NCBI GenBank assembly: GCA_026315105.1 | Contig: CM048746.1 | Span: 144,690,730-144,754,729, forward strand | Direction: 5' to 3' | Length of the DNA: 64,000 nucleotides | Source of the DNA: Locusta migratoria | Taxonomy: Eukaryota; Arthropoda; Insecta; Orthoptera; Acrididae | In this document: piece by piece, positions 8,905-20,423 of the stretch | Layout: each line of letters opens with the position of its first letter | Position numbering within the stretch: the first letter of the stretch is position 1 | Program-made: the position numbers and the translations under genes | The notes under the pieces: model-generated | The model's input: the letters and a program-made list of their open reading frames with translations, nothing else | Databases searched by the model: none | What the model was told of the DNA's origin: nothing

Positions 8905-9615
8905 TATTTTGCATCAGCTAACTAACAGCCACACCTTGCGACTTCCTTTTGCATCAGTTGGCTATGCGACATGTGGTGGACAGAACAGAAACATCAAGAT
9001 GGTTCTAAAAGCAATTTTAGAACAGCATCCTACATTGCACACAATACGACAGAGATTTCTTATATCTGGACATAGCTTCCTTCCAAACGACAATGATTTC
9101 GGAGCATAGAATCCGCTCACAAACTGCAACTGAGACTTTATACAGCAGACGATTACATGAATGTCATGAAGAAGTGTTGCAAATTAAACCTTCTTACAGT
9201 CCACTGAATGAAGACTGAAGAATTAAAGAGTACTTCAAATATAGAAATAACCAACTTCCGGCACGAGAAAATAAACTGCTCGAAGGTGAGAGAGATACAA
9301 ACCATTCATTACAGTGTTCAAAACTAACTTTCATTGTGAGCGATTTGAAATTGACATTAGAAAGAAATCAGCAAATCGGCCACCTCGAATGCGGAACAAA
9401 AGAAAATCTCATGACCTGTTGACGCCTCTATAGCGAAATGGGAAGCCAATTTCTGAAGCCAAGTTGAAAGACATTCAATCTCTAATGGACCTCATTCCAT
9501 AGTACGCACAAGCTTTATATAGCAAATTTATCAGCCACCCTGATTTCGAGGATGACATTGATAGTTTTGACTGCTCACAACTTGATTTTACTATTGATAA
9601 TAAAATATCCCAATA
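8905..9615 (+). pseudogene. Degraded DUF7869-type (transposase-related) gene, C-terminal half
   Basis: The frame to 9109 contains CGGQNRNIKMVL and SGHSFLPNDNDFG, hallmarks of a large insect/hydrozoan family (I recall it as DUF7869) thought to derive from a transposase: an SDxCGGQNxN block, then a GHS/D block. Beyond the stop, reading continues as IESAHKLQLRLY (from about 9108) and, after frameshifts, as a C-terminal block PISEAKLKDIQSLMDLIP ... ALYSKF (about 9450-9530). Stops and shifts make it non-functional. A possible polyadenylation signal (aataaa) lies near 9600. The N-terminal half is missing. Confidence 0.6.
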
Positions 9616-10785
9616 AAAATATCTATTGTTTTTCTTTAAATGTTTGCATTAATTCTGTAATGTTGTGATAGGTGTCAAGTACTGATATACTCAAACGGCG
9701 TGTGTAACTGTTCAGAAGGAATGTTAGGTCCTATGTTCGTACGTCAGTAAAATACATTTACATCTTGAAATCCCTCATAATTTATTATTTACTGTCATCA
9801 CTTTTATTTTGAGTTATTTTTTTTAATTTAATTAGAAAGAATAAATTATTTTCTCAATATATACGGAACGTGGTACACCAAGCTTAGAGTTATTTACGAC
9901 TTATTACTTCAGTAATAGCCTATAAAAGGCATAAACATCGAATAGTAACGTTACGTTCTTCTAGTATCGGTTATATATCATTACATATAGCCTGAACTAA
10001 TAATATTATTTTGTATTTTATGAAAGAATAATGTTACTACATCCTCCTCTAATTTGCATCACTTGCCTAAGAGACACGTTTCAGGTTTTAGTCAGTTAAC
10101 TGAAAATGCAGAAATGAAAATTACATACAAAAGCGTCACTTGACCAAACGCCAGTATTGTAAAAATACTGAGTTTCGATGCATTTTATATGTTTTTTCAG
10201 ATATGAAAATGTAAATTTAATTCCGGTTCATTACCTTACTGAGCCGAAACCTAGATTTGATTTAGCCGCTGAATTTATATTAACACTTTTACGTTTTCGT
10301 TAATATCTCGACATTCAGTTTTGGCGCTTGGTCAATTGATGCACAACACTGTACAATTTATGGTTCAAGATTGGATGAAAATATAATGTGCTTTAATTAG
10401 CACAATCTTTATTGCAGATTAGCAGCGTTCAATACGCACGAGACACAGGATTTTCACGTTGAAAACTTGTTAGTCACATTTTGTGATGGAAACTCCACAG
10501 CGGAGGGAGGAATTACACTCGTAGTTAAAAATAAATGCAATGTTATTTAGAAAACCACAATATATGCCACGTAGTAGCAGTCAAATGCTGCCTCGTCTCT
10601 GAAATATCTGGTACAAAACTAAACCTTTTAAAATGGTAAATATTCACACAAATATAATGCTAAAATGAGTCATGGGGTTCGCCTACTGAAACACGTAAAA
10701 ACAATTAATTCTCTATTTTGAGAAGAATATGCTTGAACGTACTATGTTTCGTTGTATGGCCATCCTCCGTAGTAGCTGATGAATT
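9616..10785. other. Unassigned AT-rich DNA
   Basis: No open frame of note and no recognised repeat. Strongly AT-rich. Confidence 0.4.
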
Positions 10786-10786
10786 T

Positions 10787-11140
10787 AGCCGCGGTGGAGT
10801 GAGTGAGCGCGCGATTGCTCGCCGTTGGAGGTTCGAGTCCTCTCTCTGGCATGGGTGCGCGTTTTAGAATCGGTTAGTTTAAGGATTGTAAATCTAAGTG
10901 GCTTAACTACGTTGGTCTCAGTCCCTACATAAACTAATTTAAGGCAACTAAGGACAATACAAACACCCATTCCAGAGGGAGGACTCGAAACTCTGACGGC
11001 GGGGAACCGCGCGCTCCGCAGCGACTCGCCTTAGAACGCTCGGCCACACGACCACGGCTGTTAGTTTAAGTCAGTTTAATTAGTTTGTAAGCTTAGAGAC
11101 TGATAACGGCAGTAGTTAAACCCCTTGGATTTGCAAACAT
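10787..11140 (+). mobile_element. tRNA-headed SINE (family B), split by another SINE
   Basis: Plus-strand head agccgcggtggag at 10790 with B box gaggttcgagtcctc at about 10829-10843, then the gcatgg...ttagtttaag body. The body breaks at 10883 and resumes at 11060 (gttagtttaag, then gtttgtaagcttagagactg) to about 11140. The head has a long variable-arm-like insert, so it resembles a class II (Leu/Ser-type) tRNA. Confidence 0.85.
10884..11059 (-). mobile_element. SINE (family B) inserted inside another SINE B
   Basis: Reverse-strand SINE B: body ccttaactacg...ggcaactaaggac, B-box complement gaggactcgaaactc at about 10978, and head ending ccacggct at 11059. It is flanked by the 11-base duplication gttagtttaag at 10873-10883 and 11060-11070. 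The host SINE is therefore older. Confidence 0.9.
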
Positions 11141-11730
11141 TACATTTTGTTGTATTTTAGTATAAGAGGTTTTCCGTCTAGAGCTGAATGCAATTATAAA
11201 ACAACCATTTTAAACCAGACGCGTATGCTTTTAATTTTGAAAACATCATTTGTGGTTCTATAAATGATACATTGGTTTGTACAATTTGTTTCGCATTTAT
11301 CGATTAAAATAACAACGACGACGCAAGACCTCACGCAAGTATTCGCACCTCAGAGGAGTTAAAAGAATGGAGAACAGTATGGTATGTGAATGCTAAATAA
11401 AGCAACCCGTGTTTCAGAAAGAAATGTGTTACATTACATTTATGGATTAAAAAAACCTTTATTTTATATTTCTTGTGCACGTTAGGCCTATGTCTCTTTA
11501 ATTTGATGTACCATCTATTCACGGTGTTCCTGTCGCTTCCTTGCATCATTGATGTTTATCCGTTTTGTTATTTAGAGTTGATCGATATTTAAAGTGCGGT
11601 CTTTCGTTGTATACGGCAATTTACTCATTTTTTTCTTTCCATTTGTAACCACTCCACTTCTTTTAAACTGCTTACAGTTTACATTTCACTAAAATGGGTG
11701 AAGTTCAAATCTGTACGACACAGAACAAAG
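11141..11730. other. Unassigned AT-rich DNA
   Basis: Nothing recognised. Short frames on both strands look random. Confidence 0.4.
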
Positions 11731-11732
11731 AA

Positions 11733-11830
11733 GGCAAGCCGCGGCGGAGCGGCCGAACGCATTGAGGCGCTATGCTGCGATGCGCGAGGCCGTTCCCCGT
11801 CGGGGTTTCGAATACACCCTCCTCATTATA
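11733..11830 (+). mobile_element. tRNA-headed SINE (family C), head fragment
   Basis: Head agccgcggcggagcggccg with B box ggggtttcgaatacacc at about 11802-11818. The same head appears reversed at 17376-17462, where gcacaccgcagcatggtgcc matches. No A-type tail is recognisable downstream. Confidence 0.7.
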
Positions 11831-12590
11831 AGGTAGTTCATAAGCTTCACATACACTTGAAAGAAGGGGAAACACTGCAAATATTACACTGCATTATAAG
11901 ACATTTGTTTTCTCACAATATTGTCATTATTCAATGTAAAGTAATGACCTTTTACTCAGTTTCACTGTTTTTAACCGTTTTATTCTGTTCCTTACATCTC
12001 TTTTTTACGTTGCTATAATAGGATAAAGGTTAGGAAATGCTGAAGAACCCATCAGCAACTATAAAGCAGTGGAGCGCAAATTGCAGGAAGAGACGAAGGA
12101 GTGGGTAAAACGCAATACTCTCGCCACAGCGATGTTACTGTACGTTTGTTGAGATGGGCGCATCAGCCGTCAGGTATTCCCTTTCATCGTCAGGCGACGG
12201 CGAGAAGGTTTCATAAGCGATTTTGATACCGGTGCGGGATACGTGTGGGGCTGTAAAGTTCTTACGACGCCGGTGTACGACCAGAGATACGGCGGCGCCA
12301 GCGACAACAAATGCGACATCCGCTGTTCACGGAGGACGTTGTGCGGGGACGCGCGCAGCACAAAAGAAGTGTTTAGCGGATCCCGCAGGTAGGGCGCACA
12401 ATGGCAGCCAGACAATGCGGGGCGAGGCGCAGCGCTGCGCAACCGCGGAGTGCGGACGTGGCAGAAGGGCCGCCAGGAAACTCCAGGTGCTACCGCCGCC
12501 AAACGGGACCTCACAATGAAACTGATGACGCTAAAGGGCAGGGCAAAGCGAGGAGAGACGGATTACAGGACCAGTCTCACTGCTGCAGTT
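11831..12590. other. Unassigned DNA, GC-rich from about 12120
   Basis: From 12120 to 12560 the GC content rises and all frames stay partly open, giving several overlapping open frames on both strands. None resembles a known family. Possibly an unrecognised mobile element. Confidence 0.35.
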
Positions 12591-12591
12591 A

Positions 12592-12665
12592 GTTGTTGTT
12601 GTTGTTGGATTTTTAAAAGGACTAAACAACAACGGTTATCAGTCCCTTGTTCCGTTCTGAGAGAT
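12592..12665 (-). repeat. Short repeat with (GTT)n edge and SINE-like tail
   Basis: gttgttgttgttgttgg is followed by aaggactaaacaacaacgg and ttatcagtccc, which resembles the 3' tails (actgatgacc...agtccc) of the SINEs in this window, on the minus strand. Tentative. Confidence 0.35.
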
Positions 12666-12791
12666 AAAACATTGTGTTAGGTGTTCGTAAGGAAATGCAT
12701 TAACAGGTCAAAGAGTAAAAATCACTGGTAAATATGAGGAAAGGATACAAGTAAAAATGAAGAAGAAAACACACCACCATTAAATCACATG

Positions 12792-13850
12792 ATATCTACA
12801 TCTACATACATACTCCGCAATTCACCGTAAGGTGCTGGCGGAGGGTACACTGTACCACTACTAGGCATTTCCTTTCCTATTCCACTCCCAAATTGAACGA
12901 CGAAAAAAAGAATGCCTATATGCCTCCGTACGAGCCCTAATTTCTCTTATCTTGTCTTTGTGATCTTTACGCGAAATGTAAGTAGGCGGCAGCAAGATCG
13001 TACTACACTCAGCTTCAAATTCCGGCCCTCTATATTTACTTAACAGAAATTCACGCAAGGAACGTCGTCTTTCTTCCAGCGATCCCCAATTGAGTTGCCG
13101 GAGCATTTCCGTGACACTCGCGCATTGGTCGAACCTACCGGTAAGAAATCTAGCTGCTCGCCTCTGAACCGCCTCTATGTCTTCCTTCAAACCGATCTGC
13201 TGCGGGTCCCAAATACTTGAGCAATACTCAAGACGTGGTCGTACAAGCGTTTTATACGCGGTCTCCTTTACAGGTGAAGTACATCTTCCCAAAATTCTCC
13301 CAATAAACCGAAGTCGGCTGTCCGCCTTACTCAGAACTGTCCTTACATGTTCGTTCCATTTCATATCGCTCTGCAATGTTATGCCTAGATATTTGAACTA
13401 CGCGACAGCATCAAGAAGCTCACTACTAATGCTGTATTCGAACATTATAGGATTGTTTTTTCTACTCATGCGCATCACCTTACATTTTTCTACATTGAGA
13501 GCTAGCTGCCATTCTTCGCACCAACTAGAAATTTTGTCTAAGTCATCCTGTATGCTATTACAGTCAGTTACAGACGACACCCTCCCATACACCACAGCAT
13601 CATCAGCAAACAGCCGCAAATTACAACTTACTCTGTCCATTAGATCATTTATATAGATAGAAAATAATAGCGGTCCTATCACACTCCCCTGGGGCACGCC
13701 TGACGATACACTCGTCTCTGATGAACGCTCGCCGTCGAGAACAACTTACTGCGTTCTATTACTTAGGAAGTCTTCCAGCCAGTCACAAATCTGTGAACCT
13801 ATTCCATAAGCTCGTACCTTCGTTAGCATTCTTCAGTGTGGCACCGAAGC
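12792..13850 (-). pseudogene. Jockey/CR1-group non-LTR retrotransposon, 5'-truncated
   Basis: The 3' end at about 12792 has the gatatctacatctacat tail. Frame 13398-13697 holds QGSVIGPLLF and the catalytic FADDAVVYG. Frame 12861-13376 holds the thumb/C-terminal region (KADSRLRFIGRILG, LVRPRLEYCSSIWDP, YISRKDHKDKIREI). A stop near 13390 separates the frames. Similarity ends at about 13850, where an RNase H fragment of a different LINE abuts. The better-preserved motifs suggest it is younger than the copy at 1345. Confidence 0.9.
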
Positions 13851-14345
13851 TGCGCGAATAAAATCTAAAACACGTTCAACCATAGCAGCATCGTCTCCTA
13901 GCATAAAAGAAAGCGCAACTGGCAGATTAAAAGATTGTCGCAAGGCAACTAAAAGTGGACAGTCCACCAGAATGTGCACCACTGTCAAGGGGTCGCCACA
14001 GTCACACTGTGGTGAGTCCTCCCGCCGAAGAAGGTGGCCATGCGTCAGCCATGAGTGGCCGATTCGTAGGCGACAGAGAACAACAGATTCCCTACGAGAC
14101 GACCGCAGTGAGGACTTCCATGCGACCGTAGAGAGCTTCACTGCACGAAGCTTGTTGGGATGAGCAGAGTTAGCCCACTCGTAATCCCACAGGCTACGGA
14201 TCTTCCGATGAAACTCCATTCGGAGGTCGCTCTCTGGAAGACCAATAGCCAATGGACTGGAGGAAGTAGCCTGCTTAGCCAGCTGATCCACACGTTCGTT
14301 TCCAGGAATGCCGATGTGGCCTGCGGCACCTAACAACTGATGTTT
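13851..14345 (-). pseudogene. I-type LINE fragment: RNase H end and cysteine motif
   Basis: Reverse-strand frame (13833-14393 overall). It begins with GHIGIPGNERVDQLAKQA, the end of an RNase H domain as found in I/LOA/R1-type LINEs. It then has CRLRIGHSWLTHGHLL and CDCGDPLTVVHILVDCPLL, the C-terminal Cys-rich stretch of that group. Everything 5' of the last RNase H motif is missing. The frame is open for about 165 residues, unusually intact for this window. The last residues before the stop come from the neighbouring LINE. Confidence 0.8.
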
Positions 14346-14359
14346 AATGCGTACAATGC

Positions 14360-14933
14360 GGTAAGGTGGTACAATTTCGATCATTTCGGGCAAATGTTAT
14401 TGTAACTGGAAATATATTGAGAAAAGAAATAAATTTAACTATGGCACTTGTTCTCGAAGGTTTAATGAATATGTAACATAAATGTTAGACAATTACATAT
14501 GTTGGTAAGACCACAAAAAAAGGATACAGAACTGAGAAAAATCGATCGAAAATGTACCACACTAGGTACAATTATGATCACTTCCTTGTGTAGTTATGAT
14601 CACTGACTTTTTCCACATGAAAATCACTTTTTTCCTTCGGGCACCAACGCATACTTCGTGGTACCAAACGTTGCACAATAATGAATTTATACAAGCACGC
14701 GGAAACTAGAAAATTAATAAGAGCGCGTTCGACAAAGTAGCTCGACGTACATCTTTACAGGAAAAAATTTATATCTCCGTAGCACAAAGTGGTGTATTCT
14801 TGGAAAAGTCGGAGAAGCTGTACAAAACCTGCTACACTACAACGCCACACAAAGGCAAGTGCTACCAACACTACGAGACTGAAAACTTACGTTGATCGGA
14901 ATTGTACCTATATCGAATTTGTACCACCTTACC
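14360..14933. mobile_element. Small terminal-inverted-repeat element (MITE)
   Basis: 22-base inverted ends: ggtaaggtggtacaatttcgat at 14360-14381 and its near-complement at 14912-14933 (one base different). The interior is AT-rich, has several gtacca/ggtacaa motifs and no coding capacity. No clear target duplication was found, so the superfamily is unknown. Confidence 0.65.
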
Positions 14934-14952
14934 CTTCCTGAAAGAAAGGTCC

Positions 14953-14987
<35 letters not shown>
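14953..14987. repeat. Poly(T)-poly(A) tract
   Basis: About 11 T followed by 24 A. It lies between the small TIR element and the next repeat and may be a foldback-prone retroposon tail. Confidence 0.9.
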
Positions 14988-15025
14988 TTCAGTCTTGGTA
15001 GCACAAAAACGATGTTTCATTTATT

Positions 15026-16385
15026 TACCAACTAGTCGACCCGGCAATGCTTAGCAATGTACTCTTGCTTTGAACGTCAAATGTACAAAATTTCGTCGTA
15101 ATCGTACGAATAACATTGATAACCCAAAGAAAAAAGCCGGCCGCGGTGGCCGAGGGGACTGAGTCGCTCCAGTCACGGTCTGCACGGCCACTACGGTCGG
15201 GGTTTGGAATCCCCCCTCGGGCATGGATATTTGTGCCGTCCTTAGTATTAGCTAGTTCATAAGAAGTTTGTAAGTTTAGAGACTGATGACCCCGTAGTTA
15301 AGTCCCATAAGCTTAACAAACATTTGAACAACAAAGAAAAGAGCTCTTTCAGTTTTCCACATTTTTTTCTATTTTCTGATCAATTATTCCATACTTTTGC
15401 TTCACACGAACTTTCCTTCGCTTTGAACGTCAAATGTACAAAATTTTATCGCAATCAGATGAATGGTATTGACATTTCACAGACAAAGCTCAATTTTTTT
15501 ATTTTTATTTTTCTTATTTCCCGCGAAAATTTTACATAATTTTATTTCATAAGAACGTTATTCTTGCTTTGAACGTCAAATATGCAAAATTTTACTGGAC
15601 TCATAAGAATGATATTAGATATCCCACTGAAAAGGCTCTCAATTTCTCGCGAATTTTTAAATTTTCCGGGTAACTTTCCCAAATTTTTAGTTCATAAGAA
15701 CATTCACCTTTCGTTGAACGTCAAATGATCAAAATTGTATCGCACTCGCATGAACGGTTCTCAACGTACAGTGTTCAGTACATTTAGAAATACATTGAAA
15801 AAGGAACTTGCGACTTTCCTTTTTAACTGTCCTTACGTTTTTCATTTTTTTATTGAAAACTTTTCCAAGACCATAGTGAACAAAATTAAAAGTTCAATCA
15901 AAAACACACTGGAGAACGCACATTAGGTTTTTGTCAAATTTTCCAATTTTCTGATAGATTTTCCAAAAAAATTATTTCATACAAACTTGTCCTGTCAAGC
16001 CGTACTCAAGTGATGCAGTTACAACCATGTGGCAATTGATTTTTACTCATAGAAAAAAACGATTTCCGTTTTTCCTAAGATTTCCCATTTTCCGTGCGAC
16101 TTTTCAAAATTTTTATTTGATGGCCACCTTCCTCTTGTTCCCAACATGAAATGTACAAAATTTTAGCGCAATTAGACGAAAGGTATTCATAACTGTCTGG
16201 AAAAAACTGTTTCAGTTTTTGCAGACTTTCCTTTTTTCCGGCAACTTTTCCATATTTTATAACCGTTTAAACCTTCCCTGCACTTACACGAATATTTAAA
16301 GACTAAAATTATCCAAATCGGTTCAGCCGTTCTCGAGTTTTAGCGAGACTAACGAACAGCAATTCGTTTTTATGTATATAGATAA
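15026..16385 (+). mobile_element. Internally repetitive interspersed element of unknown class
   Basis: Starts near 15030 with actagtcgacccggcaatgc and ends near 16385 with ccaaatcggttcagccgttc and a tatatagat tail, ends I associate with an abundant insect repeat. Inside, a degenerate unit containing gctttgaacgtcaaatgtac plus a cataagaac/ttttcc stretch recurs at about 15060, 15420, 15560, 15710 and 16145. No protein is encoded. A SINE A sits at 15134-15331. Confidence 0.6.
15134..15331 (+). mobile_element. tRNA-headed SINE (family A), full length
   Basis: Head gccggccgcggtggccgagg (A box) and a slightly altered B box (gtttggaatcc). The body is tatttgtgccgtccttag and the tail caaacatttgaac. 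The 9-base duplication caaagaaaa lies at 15125-15133 and 15332-15340. It is inserted in the internally repetitive element. Confidence 0.95.
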
Positions 16386-16416
16386 CGCGTTTTCCCTCTT
16401 CTGCGCATCCCCAGAC

Positions 16417-16432
16417 GGGGGGGGGGGGGGGG
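16417..16432 (+). repeat. Poly(G) tract
   Basis: Sixteen consecutive G. Possible quadruplex former or replication-slippage product. Confidence 0.9.
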
Positions 16433-16588
16433 TACTTTACACACTTGTTTAAAAAACAAGACTCAACTAAGAATATGTACAATATTTCCTAAGCAAGAAA
16501 TATTAGTAATAGGGAAAGTGCAGACTGATAAAACTGCAGGCCACATGACCACATTCATGTTTTGGCGTGGGGCGAATGATGATTGAAG

Positions 16589-17375
16589 TACACTACTGGC
16601 CATTAAAATTGCTACACCAAGAAGAAATGCAGATGATAAACGGGTATTCATTCGACAAATATATAATATACTAGAACTGACATGTGATTACATTTTTACG
16701 CAATTTGGATGCAAAGATCCTGGGAAATCAGTACCCTGAACAACCACCTCTGGCCGTAATAACGGCCTTGATACGCCTGGGCATTGAGTCGAACAGAGCT
16801 TGGATGGCGTGTACTGGCACAGATGCCAATGCGGCTTCAACACCACACCACAGTTCATCAAGAGTAGTGACTGGCGTATTGTGACGAGCCAGTTGCTCGG
16901 CCGCCATGGTCCAGACGTTTTCAATTGGTTAATTATCTGGAGAATGTGCTGGACACGGCAGGATTCGAACATTTTCCGTATTCAGAAAGGCCCGTACAGC
17001 ACCTTCAATATGCTGTCGTGCATTATTCTGCTGAAATGTAGGGTTTCGCAGGCATCGAATGAAGGGCAGACCCACGGATCGTAACACATCTGAAATGTAA
17101 CGGCCTCTGTTCAAAGTGAACAAGAGGTGAACGAGACGTGTAACCCATACTGTTGCGCCGGGTGATACGCTAGTATGGCAATGACGAATATACGCTTCCA
17201 ATGTGCGTTCACCGCGATGTCGCCAAACACGGATGCGACCAAGATGATGCTGTGAACAGAACCTGGATTCTTCCGAAAACATGACGTTTTTGCCATTAGT
17301 GCACACAGGTTCGTCGTTGCGTACACCATCGCAGGCGCTCCTGTATATGATGCAGTGTCAAGGGTAATCGCAGCC
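16589..17375 (-). pseudogene. Tc1-like transposon, C-terminal half of transposase
   Basis: The left terminal inverted repeat begins tacactactggccatt at 16589. The reverse-strand coding relic includes SEESRFCSQHH (catalytic Asp replaced by Glu), FQQNNARQHIE (second catalytic Asp replaced by Asn) and HSPDN ... ENVWT. It spans three frames (frame 16929-17306 and its continuation to about 16688). The N-terminal DNA-binding half is absent because a reversed SINE C head begins at 17376. Sister copies lie at 22801, 24828 and 43980. Confidence 0.9.
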
Positions 17376-17462
17376 CAATGGGCGAATCGAAACCCCGACG
17401 GCGAACAGCAGCGCACACCGCAGCATGGTGCCTCAAAACGCACGGCCATTCTGCCGCGGCTA
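17376..17462 (-). mobile_element. tRNA-headed SINE (family C), head
   Basis: Reverse strand: agccgcggcagaatggccg head, variable-arm-like middle, B box ggggtttcgattcgccc at about 17377-17393. It abuts the truncated Tc1-like copy. The rest of this SINE was not identified. Confidence 0.7.
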
Positions 17463-20420
17463 CAAGTAGTATCACAACATTTCATGGTGATAGTACTTAA
17501 GCTATATCTATGAAAATTTATATTAAGAGGGAGAAACAAGTGCTGCAGACCAACCAGCCTACGCAAGCGAAGCAGCGGGCGTTAACCTATTCTTCCATAA
17601 AATGTTAATATGAATTGATGTGTCATCTAACGATTAAAACTGAAGAGCACCCAGTATCATGGAAGATCGTTATCTTTATTGACAAAGGAAACTATTCAAA
17701 TAATGCTGGCAGTACGTTTTCAACACTGCACAAATAACGTAGACTCCGCCCGGTTAACACTCTGCAGCTGGGGTAGGTACGCTGGCTCCAGTTCGATTCC
17801 AGTCCAGCGGGTTAACGACACGGTTTAGTTTGCGGACAGTCTGCATGTGGTTGTTAGGTGGCTTTTCACATCCAATTAATTGATGGTGCAGTAACTAAGT
17901 CCCACTGCAGACGCATCCGCACACGCCTTAACTAAGATGTCAGATGTGAAATAACCACGTGGACCTGCGTTGATTATTTGACCATTCTTTGTTAAAACGA
18001 GTGCTTATTAACGTTTATATTGATCAGGGTGGGTTTGCCATTTCATTGTGGGAGTTTGCCCGTATTTATGTCTGTTTTATGCTCCTTCCAATATATTGTG
18101 TTATCTATGGTCAGTTCGTGTGACCGTTTAGGTAAGGTCATATAACTTTCTCTTTGGTGGGTTTATTTTGTATTTGATAAATGCCCTTCCATATCTGATC
18201 AGACACATGTCAGTTCGCTCGGGCATTGTGTCGGCCCTAGGATAATTCGAGTAACTGAATTGTGGGTTCTCGTTAATGTCAATCAATTCTGATTTACAAG
18301 ACTATTGTGTAAATTGTACTCCTTACCTTCCTCTCTCCACTGCTAACCTGAATTGTCAAACCATGCATTTCCGTTGGTAGCAAAGCGTGGTTTAAATCTG
18401 TGGACCACTGGGTTATGGGTTATGGGCCCAGCATGCTTCCACTACTCTGGTAACAGAGGTCAGCGTACAGTATTAATGACGTATACAACATTTGACACCT
18501 TCTTGTTGTTGTGAAAATTCAACTATTATTCAGGCAGAGACTGCCCTCACAGCAGTTCAAGGCGTCCAACTTAATATGGAGACGAACCGGCCATCGCTCA
18601 CATGTCCAACATAGCCAATCGCTCACATTAAAATTAATATGTGAAACCCCTAATAACAGGAAGTTAGCTTCACACCAATTTATCACCGATCAGTGAGATA
18701 ACTTCGTACACACTACATCAATACATAACAACAATCAGTTCCTTATCAACAGGTTGTTCCAGCACCAGCCGTCCGCCTCACATGCACCCCGCAGTAATGG
18801 CCTTCCGACCCCGTACTAGGCATGCCACCCTCCTCTCTCATCAACAGTTCCCGTCAAAGAAGACGAAGGAGAGATAGCACAAGCCAAAGATACATGGTAA
18901 GCAGAGCACTGACGCCACTGTGCGACAAAATCAGTAAAATAGATGAACAACGTTCACCTGGCAATGCAACAGTCTACATCATTTCATATGGCTACACAGA
19001 TCTACAGACTTTTTATTAAAATATTTGATTTACCGTATAACGAAATTATTAGTATCTTATACGATTGCTAATTCACGTCACAATATATGCGTAGGTTTCT
19101 TCTAATTCAGTTTCTACAACTTTTTGTTTTTACTGATGAAGACTCATGAGCTCTGCAGCGGAGGGTAAGGGAGTCGAGGTAGACCAAGAAGAAAGTACTT
19201 AGATTCTGTGCATAATGATTTTGAAGTGAAAGGTTTAACATCAGACGAGGCACCAATGTTAACATTGAATAGGGGAGCATGGAGGAATTTTATTAGAGGT
19301 ACTGTGCTCCAGACTGAACGCTGAAAGGCATAATGTCTCTAATGATGATGACGATGATGAAGAATTTATCACTTGGTTCATAAAACCATCCATTTTTTGT
19401 TGGACACGCGACCTTACGTTGGCATGTATGAAAAAATTGTTGAAATGTCTTGGTCGCAGTTAGCTTTATGAAATAAAGCTAACTGCGACCAAGACATTTC
19501 AACGATGATGAAGAATGCTTGGCACTAATTCTATATGAATCACTTCAGGATGTTTTATTTTTGTCTTGCGTATTGCGTACGTCACTTCAATAAAAACATG
19601 TCTGACCTATTTTCATTTCCTTAATTGTACGTAATCAATCTGAGGACGATAAAAAAGCATCAAAACTGCTCAATGAATAAAATAAAATATAATGTGTCCT
19701 GCCTTTGTCTTATTAACGAATAGGTCTACAGTTATGTGGTACCATTCTTTGACGACTTCGCTATTACACACTTAAATTAGTTCCAAATAATCCAGTCATA
19801 GTAAGTGGTACATTTAGGGATACTATAATGACGCTTTTGTACGGTACTGCTTATGGTAGAACTGGAAGAAGGTATTGTGGTTTATCTTTACATTCATGAG
19901 AAATTCCACCCTCAACTGTGTTTTCTTGATTTGCGGGTCCATTTCCTAGTGCCACAGTGTTCAGGCGTCGGGAAGCAGCTGACCCCGGGATCGACAAGGC
20001 TATTCCTGGCCCTGGTAAGCTTATACCATGCTGACCCTTCCTTTCAATGTCGCCCACGTTCTCACTGCAAAACCGACCGACAAAGAAGCTTTGAGCCACC
20101 GACCTCAGTTCCCGAATTAGTTAGGTCATGCTCACATCAATAGCGGCATTTATTGGGTCACATACTACGGGTCGATGCTGGCGCGGTTTTACGTGTGGCG
20201 TTCAGGTGGCTATGCCTTTCCCTATTTTATATATACTACACTGACATTGCAATACTGGCACCGTGCGTTTGACAAGATTTTACTTTTCAACGATTACATA
20301 AACTTCAGTGTTGATAAGATTTTACAATGTTTCACTTTTTTGCACCTCGTAAGATTTAACCCATTAAATTACCAGATTTTACTGGTCTCTCGCAAGAGTT
20401 CTTGACTTTATATAGTTACT
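17463..20420. other. Mostly unassigned DNA
   Basis: A B-box-like gttcgattccag lies near 17790-17802 and may mark a decayed SINE. A hairpin at 19439-19503 is listed separately. I recognise no genes. Frames at 18511, 18822 and 19851 show no known motifs. Confidence 0.35.
19439..19503. repeat. Perfect 31-base hairpin with a 3-base loop
   Basis: 19439-19469 is exactly complementary to 19473-19503 (loop gaa). The arms contain ggtcgcagttagctttat. Similar text (gatgatgaagaat) lies on both outer sides, at about 19355 and 19505. Such a perfect stem in neutral DNA suggests recent template switching or a foldback repeat. A small-RNA precursor is possible but unsupported. Confidence 0.9.
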
Positions 20421-20423
20421 ATT

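Noticed and set aside
12170..12680. Cluster of overlapping frames of 63-114 residues in GC-rich DNA
   Set aside because: Open in many frames because stop codons are rare in GC-rich DNA. No family resemblance.
13833..14393. 186-residue frame as a host RNase H-like gene
   Set aside because: GHIGIPGNE followed by a Cys-rich tail is the C-terminus of an I-type LINE, truncated and abutting another LINE.
15134..15331. Possible tRNA gene (A and B boxes, tRNA-like fold), and likewise at 26157, 27897 and 61585
   Set aside because: Each is followed by the same non-tRNA body and tail and flanked by target-site duplications, so these are SINEs.
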